Assembly (NCBI GenBank): GCA_022561415.1
Contig: JADFRH010000039.1
Span: forward strand, 1-11,320
Origin: Planctomycetota bacterium
Lineage (GTDB): Bacteria > Planctomycetota > Phycisphaerae > UBA1845
DNA length: 11,320 nucleotides
Direction of reading: 5' to 3'
The notes under the pieces are model-generated. The model ran no database searches and was not told where the DNA came from. It worked only from the letters and a program-made list of their open reading frames with translations. The translations under genes were made by a program, and so were the position numbers. Positions 7,738-11,320 of this stretch are shown one piece after another. Position 1 is the first letter of the stretch; each line of letters opens with the position of its first letter.

Positions 7738-9690
7738 ATGACCGACACACAGATGTTCTCACCGTCCCAGGCGTTTGCTGATAAGGCCCACGTTCGCTCG
7801 CTCGACGCGTACCGCGAAATGTACCAGCGGTCGATCGATGATCCCGATGGGTTCTGGGCCGAGATCGCCGACGGGTTCTACTGGAAAGATCGCTGGACCA
7901 AGGTCCGCGAGTTTGACTTCACCGGCGACATCTCGATCAAGTATTTCGTCGGCGGCAGAACCAACATCACTTACAACGCGCTCGATAGACACCTGTCGAC
8001 ACGGGGCGACCAGACCGCCATCATCTGGGAGGGCAACGAACCCGGCGAAGACGCCCGCTTCACCTATCGGGAGCTACACGCCGAGGTGTGCAGGTTCGCC
8101 AACGTGCTCAAGAGTTTCGGCATCGGCAAGGGCGACCGCGTGTCGATCTACATGCCGATGGTCCCCGAACTGGCGATCGCGATGCTCGGCTGCGCCCGCA
8201 TCGGGGCCGTCCATTCGATCGTGTTCGGCGGCTTCAGTCCGGATTCGCTGGCCGACCGCATTGTGGACTCGACGTGCGAGTTTCTCGTCACCACCGACGG
8301 CGTGTTCCGCGGCGCCAAGCCGATCGATCTCAAGAAAAACGCCGACGACGCGATGAAGATTGCGGCGAAGCAGGGCGTCAACGTCAAGACGTGCATCGTG
8401 ACGCGGCGAGTCGGCCACGAGACGATCCCCGTCACCATGCAGCAGGGGCGCGATCACTGGTGGCACGACGTAATGATGGACGCATTGCCCGACTGCGAGC
8501 CGGAGTGGATGGACTCGGAGGATCCGCTGTTCATTCTGTACACCTCGGGCTCGACCGGCAAACCCAAAGGCGTCCTCCACACGACCGGCGGATACATGGT
8601 CTTCGCGGCGACGACGTTCAAGTACGTTTTCGACTATCACGACGGCGACATGTACTGGTGTACGGCCGACATCGGCTGGGTCACCGGTCACTCCTACATC
8701 GTCTACGGACCGCTGTGTACCGGCGCGACCACGATCATGTTCGAGGGAATTCCGACCTACCCCGACGCCGGGCGCTTCTGGGACGTCGTCGACAAATACA
8801 AGGTGACCCAGTTCTACACCGCGCCGACCGCGATCCGTGCGATCATGCGCGAAGGCGACGACCCGGTGACCCAGCGCGACCTGTCGAGTCTGCGGCTGCT
8901 CGGCACGGTGGGCGAGCCGATCAACCCCGAGGCGTGGATGTGGTATCACAACGTGGTCGGCAAGGGGCGGTGCCCCATCGTCGACACCTGGTGGCAGACC
9001 GAAACGGGAGGGATTCTGATCACGCCGCTGCCCGGCGCGACGCCCACCAAACCCGGCTCGGCCACCCTGCCGTTCTTCGGTGTCAAGCCGGTGATTCTGG
9101 ATGAGAACAACAAGCGGCTGGAGGGCGCCTGCTCCGGTGCGTTGTTCCTTGAGGAGCCCTGGCCTGGGATTATGCGCACGGTGTATGGTCAGCACGATCG
9201 CTTCAAGGAGGTCTACTTCTCGCGATGTCCGGGCTTGTATTTTACCGGTGACGGCTGCCGCCGCGACGAGGACGGCTACTACTGGATCACCGGCCGCATC
9301 GACGACGTAATCAACGTGTCGGGTCACCGCATGGGGAGTGCGGAGGTGGAGAGCGCGTTGGTGGCTCATCCGGCCGTTACCGAGGCGGCCGTCGTCGGCT
9401 TCCCGCACGAGATCAAGGGTCAGGGCATCTACGCGTACGTCACGCTCAAGACGGGCGAGGCGTACACCGACGAGCTCAAGAAGGAACTGGTGGCGCAGGT
9501 TCGCAAAGAGATCGGCCCGATTGCCGCCCCGGACGTGATCCACTGGGCTCCGGGTTTGCCCAAGACGCGCAGCGGAAAAATCATGCGCCGCATCCTGCGC
9601 AAAATCGCGGCCGGCGAAACCAACGACCTGGGCGACACCAGCACGCTAGCCGACCCGGGCGTGGTGGAGAATCTGGTGGCAGGGCGGTAG
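7738..9690 (+). CDS. acs: Acetyl-CoA synthetase (AMP-forming)
   Basis: A 650-residue cytoplasmic enzyme that activates acetate with ATP to acetyl-AMP and then forms acetyl-CoA. The adenylation loop [11 protein letters not shown] is at 268-278. The acetate-pocket residues known from Salmonella Acs (Val310, Thr311, Val386, Trp414) are all present with a constant offset of five: Val315 and Thr316 in GWVTGHSY, Val391 in GTVGEPI, and Trp419 in [10 protein letters not shown]. This points to acetate rather than a longer acyl chain. The C-terminal [11 protein letters not shown] holds Lys614, equivalent to Lys609, the residue needed for adenylation and reversibly acetylated in other bacteria, so similar control is plausible. 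The length is normal (E. coli 652). It follows waaA in the same direction after 90 bases and probably has its own promoter, though I could not identify one. Codon use is GC-rich throughout. Confidence 0.97.
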   Translation: MTDTQMFSPSQAFADKAHVRSLDAYREMYQRSIDDPDGFWAEIADGFYWKDRWTKVREFDFTGDISIKYFVGGRTNITYNALDRHLSTRGDQTAIIWEGNEPGEDARFTYRELHAEVCRFANVLKSFGIGKGDRVSIYMPMVPELAIAMLGCARIGAVHSIVFGGFSPDSLADRIVDSTCEFLVTTDGVFRGAKPIDLKKNADDAMKIAAKQGVNVKTCIVTRRVGHETIPVTMQQGRDHWWHDVMMDALPDCEPEWMDSEDPLFILYTSGSTGKPKGVLHTTGGYMVFAATTFKYVFDYHDGDMYWCTADIGWVTGHSYIVYGPLCTGATTIMFEGIPTYPDAGRFWDVVDKYKVTQFYTAPTAIRAIMREGDDPVTQRDLSSLRLLGTVGEPINPEAWMWYHNVVGKGRCPIVDTWWQTETGGILITPLPGATPTKPGSATLPFFGVKPVILDENNKRLEGACSGALFLEEPWPGIMRTVYGQHDRFKEVYFSRCPGLYFTGDGCRRDEDGYYWITGRIDDVINVSGHRMGSAEVESALVAHPAVTEAAVVGFPHEIKGQGIYAYVTLKTGEAYTDELKKELVAQVRKEIGPIAAPDVIHWAPGLPKTRSGKIMRRILRKIAAGETNDLGDTSTLADPGVVENLVAGR

Positions 9691-9774
9691 AATGGCGTCG
9701 GACTTTCGAGCGGTAGCGGTGGGACCACTTGGCCGACTGATCGGCTACCTCAGAAAAATGCTTCGGGACGGTGC

Positions 9775-10335
9775 ATGATCCTGAAACTTATGCTAAAGGC
9801 CGCAGCGACTCTGATGATTGTTCCGTTGGTCACGGGGTGCCTCGGGCCGGTTGATCAGGTACGTCATGCGATCACGAGGAGCCAGATGAAGACGGGACGT
9901 ATCGATCCGTCTAAGCGCGTCCTTCTAGTATTTGTCAGAGATGACGGGCCGAACAAAGCTCTGCAGGAACTGACCGACCCGAAGTTGCAGTACCTTGCAA
10001 CTGTTCGAATGGTCCTCGTGGTTGTGTCGAAGGACAAGGCCCGTATTCGGCACCGATCTCTCGTGACCGATGTGCCACTCGGACTCCGACTTTATTGGCC
10101 GGGGTCTTCAGCTTATTACTTGGGCGGTCGGGACTACCTGGCCCAGCGCGTGTTTGACTCAACTGACGAGGATGTGTTTCTTGGTGTGGTTGTGGTTGCG
10201 GACCAAGACTTGAACTTGATCGACAGGACGACGCGGAGGCGGTCGATCAAGGAATTGCTCAAGACCTACGCGCGTTTTTCGTCGGAGGACTATTCCGAAT
10301 GGCTGTCGACGAGCGAGAAAGACCAGAAAAACTAA
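9775..10335 (+). CDS. Small predicted lipoprotein, thioredoxin-like fold suspected, no known family recognised
   Basis: A 186-residue protein. A Lys-containing hydrophobic signal (1-18) ends in the lipobox LVTGC, so Cys22 should be lipid-modified and the mature protein membrane-anchored outside the cytoplasm. Cys22 is the only cysteine. Residues 48-115 run strand (RVLLVFVRDD), helix (NKALQELTDPKLQYL), strand (VRMVLVVVS), then a strand and turn with a proline (VPLGLRLYWPGS). This order resembles thioredoxin-like proteins, but the CxxC position holds no cysteines. A later strand (VFLGVVVVAD, 134-143) and a basic helix (154-166) follow. The fold is my inference from pattern, not a recognised family match. 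GGGA at 9765-9768 may serve as a ribosome site. Base composition is lower in GC (33/60 in 9961-10020) than in acs. Its stop codon overlaps that of the opposing gene by four bases. Confidence 0.72.
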   Translation: MILKLMLKAAATLMIVPLVTGCLGPVDQVRHAITRSQMKTGRIDPSKRVLLVFVRDDGPNKALQELTDPKLQYLATVRMVLVVVSKDKARIRHRSLVTDVPLGLRLYWPGSSAYYLGGRDYLAQRVFDSTDEDVFLGVVVVADQDLNLIDRTTRRRSIKELLKTYARFSSEDYSEWLSTSEKDQKN

Positions 10336-10958
10336 TCCACGAATTTCTCTAGGACCGCCGTCATCGTCGCGCACCGCGCGCCCAGGGACGTAGCGATCTG
10401 ACCGATCTGTGATCTAAGCTGTTCCAACTCGTCTTGCTGATCCTGGATTCTCGCTAGAACGGTAGCGTGCTTCTGACGGGCAACGGAAACAAGTACTGCT
10501 TGAGAATCTCGGGTTTGTCGGATCATTGCCGACAATTCGTTGCGGAAACGGCGCAAGTCTTCAAGCAACGCGGCCTTGGGATTCTTCACAGTGTCACCTT
10601 TCAACCCTGGTCCAGGTGTGTCTTTGAGCGGAACCTGTTCGTATCCCGCAAGAAGCTCGTCGAATCGTGAAACGAGATCCGAAATCCTCTTCTGCATTGT
10701 GGACATGGTCTCATTGATCTCGGAATCGCCGAAGGCAGGCGTGGTCGTCGAACTGCCTTTTACCGAGTGGGCGAGTTTCTCGAGTTGAAGGAGCGACTCA
10801 TCGATTGCGAGGATTTCGATACCGTTGCTGATAACTGCCGTGATATTTTGCCGTAGTAGATAGTAGCCCAGGTAGGCAGCAATCAATGACGCAACGACAG
10901 AGAGGCCGATGCTGCGTAAGATTCGGTTCAGCCTGGACCGGGTTCTAAGTGTACACAC
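10332..10958 (-). CDS. Membrane-anchored coiled-coil protein of unknown function
   Basis: A 208-residue protein. An Arg-rich N-terminus (5-15) is followed by one hydrophobic segment (about 17-35), which the positive-inside rule would orient with the long C-terminal part outside the cytoplasm. Residues 83-106, 127-157 and 160-192 are rich in Leu, Glu, Gln, Arg and Asp with heptad-like spacing and are likely coiled-coils, separated by a Pro/Gly-containing linker (110-122). There is no catalytic motif and I recognise no family. Chemoreceptor-like or phage-tape-like helical proteins look superficially similar, but no defining domain is present. The start is GTG at 10958-10956, preceded by GGAG nine bases upstream. 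The upstream frame closes at a TGA (10985-10983) with no ATG between. It faces the lipoprotein gene tail to tail, sharing CTAA at 10332-10335. Confidence 0.68.
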   Translation of the reverse strand: MCTLRTRSRLNRILRSIGLSVVASLIAAYLGYYLLRQNITAVISNGIEILAIDESLLQLEKLAHSVKGSSTTTPAFGDSEINETMSTMQKRISDLVSRFDELLAGYEQVPLKDTPGPGLKGDTVKNPKAALLEDLRRFRNELSAMIRQTRDSQAVLVSVARQKHATVLARIQDQQDELEQLRSQIGQIATSLGARCATMTAVLEKFVD

Positions 10959-11055
10959 GTGCAGGTTCTCCGATTCTCGGCGTCAATGTGGGCGTATGCT
11001 GTAGTCAACGATACGCGCGATTAGAGGAAAACGCAATTTATGGACGATGGTTTAG

Positions 11056-11320
11056 CCTCGGCACTATGCGCGAGCATTCTCGCAGGTGCGTGAGCTGTTC
11101 CGCTCTTTGGCCGAGGCATCGGTGGTCCCGGTGGAGCTGACATCGGACATCATCGAGCTGCGCGACGGCTACGTGGCAGCCGGGATCGTGAGTCGACGGT
11201 TCGTGGACGACGCCACGCATGTAGCCGCCGCAACCGTGGCTCGCGAGGACGCCATCGTTTCCTGGAACTTCAGGCACATCGTTCGCATCGATAAGATGCG
11301 CGCGTATAATCAGGTGAACT
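11056..11320 (+). pseudogene. Remnant of a PIN-domain (VapC-like) toxin, N-terminus missing, 3' end cut by window
   Basis: An open frame of 88 codons follows a TAG at 11053-11055 and continues past the window edge. Its protein matches the C-terminal half of the PIN-domain toxin family: QVRELFRSLAE, a YVAAGIV helix end, the acidic DDATHVAAATVA helix, then SWNFRHIV and a closing RAYNQVN. PIN proteins of this kind are Mg-dependent RNases of toxin-antitoxin pairs. The first strand with its LDTSV-type catalytic aspartate and the next conserved acidic residue are absent from this frame. The only in-frame start candidate is a GTG at 11086, which would give a headless product. Another frame just upstream (about 11005-11075) shows GRWFSLGTMRE, faintly like the missing middle of such proteins, which would fit a deletion or frameshift, but this is weak. 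No antitoxin gene is seen upstream. A sequencing error cannot be excluded. Confidence 0.6.

Noticed and set aside
8074..9543. Long open frame (489 codons) on the minus strand opposite acs
   Set aside because: It lies entirely antisense to a well-supported acs. Its His/Arg/Val/Asp-rich translation is what GC-rich codon use produces on the opposite strand, and it contains no domain.
9732..9745. Hairpin GCCGA-CTGA-TCGGC after acs as a terminator
   Set aside because: The stem is only five pairs and no T-run follows. A similar GCCGA/TCGGC dyad occurs before acs (7692-7708), so it is probably chance.

Overview
The window reads as ordinary chromosomal sequence from a Gram-negative-type bacterium. 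A Kdo transferase (LPS core), a lipoprotein with a lipobox and a secreted NTR/HEAT protein all imply an outer-membrane cell plan. The housekeeping genes are GC-rich (line 8161-8220 is 42/60 G+C by hand count), Shine-Dalgarno sequences are weak or absent before several genes, and two genes start with GTG. Together with the NTR/HEAT protein and the form of the Kdo transferase, this suggests a member of the Planctomycetota or a relative. That is an inference from gene style, not a proven placement.

Layout: a FapA/DUF342 beta-helix protein runs off the left edge on the minus strand (1-1306). A 444-base divergent intergenic region with clustered inverted repeats separates it from a YjdF/DUF2238-like membrane protein (1751-2356, plus). 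Next is an 801-residue secreted protein with an N-terminal NTR/TIMP-like cysteine domain and a HEAT-type alpha-solenoid (2519-4924, plus). It converges on truD, tRNA pseudouridine synthase (4942-6174, minus), with a 17-base gap. truD is divergent from waaA/kdtA (6334-7647, plus), which is followed by acs, acetyl-CoA synthetase (7738-9690, plus). Downstream come a small unrecognised lipoprotein (9775-10335, plus), a membrane-anchored coiled-coil protein (10332-10958, minus) whose stop codon overlaps that of the lipoprotein gene, and the C-terminal part of a PIN-domain (VapC-like) toxin without its N-terminus (11056-11320, plus, cut by the window edge).

The genes do not form one pathway. truD, waaA and acs are independent housekeeping functions (tRNA modification, lipid A-core assembly, acetate activation). 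The NTR/HEAT gene and the right-hand block from about 9775 look like accessory genes: sampled lines there are 43-55% G+C against 70% within acs, the proteins are lineage-restricted in appearance, and a toxin remnant sits at the end. I see no CRISPR array, transposase, tRNA or rRNA gene. I found no convincing new multi-gene system. The features most worth a second look are the NTR/HEAT fusion, the cysteine-free thioredoxin-like lipoprotein and the broken PIN gene.
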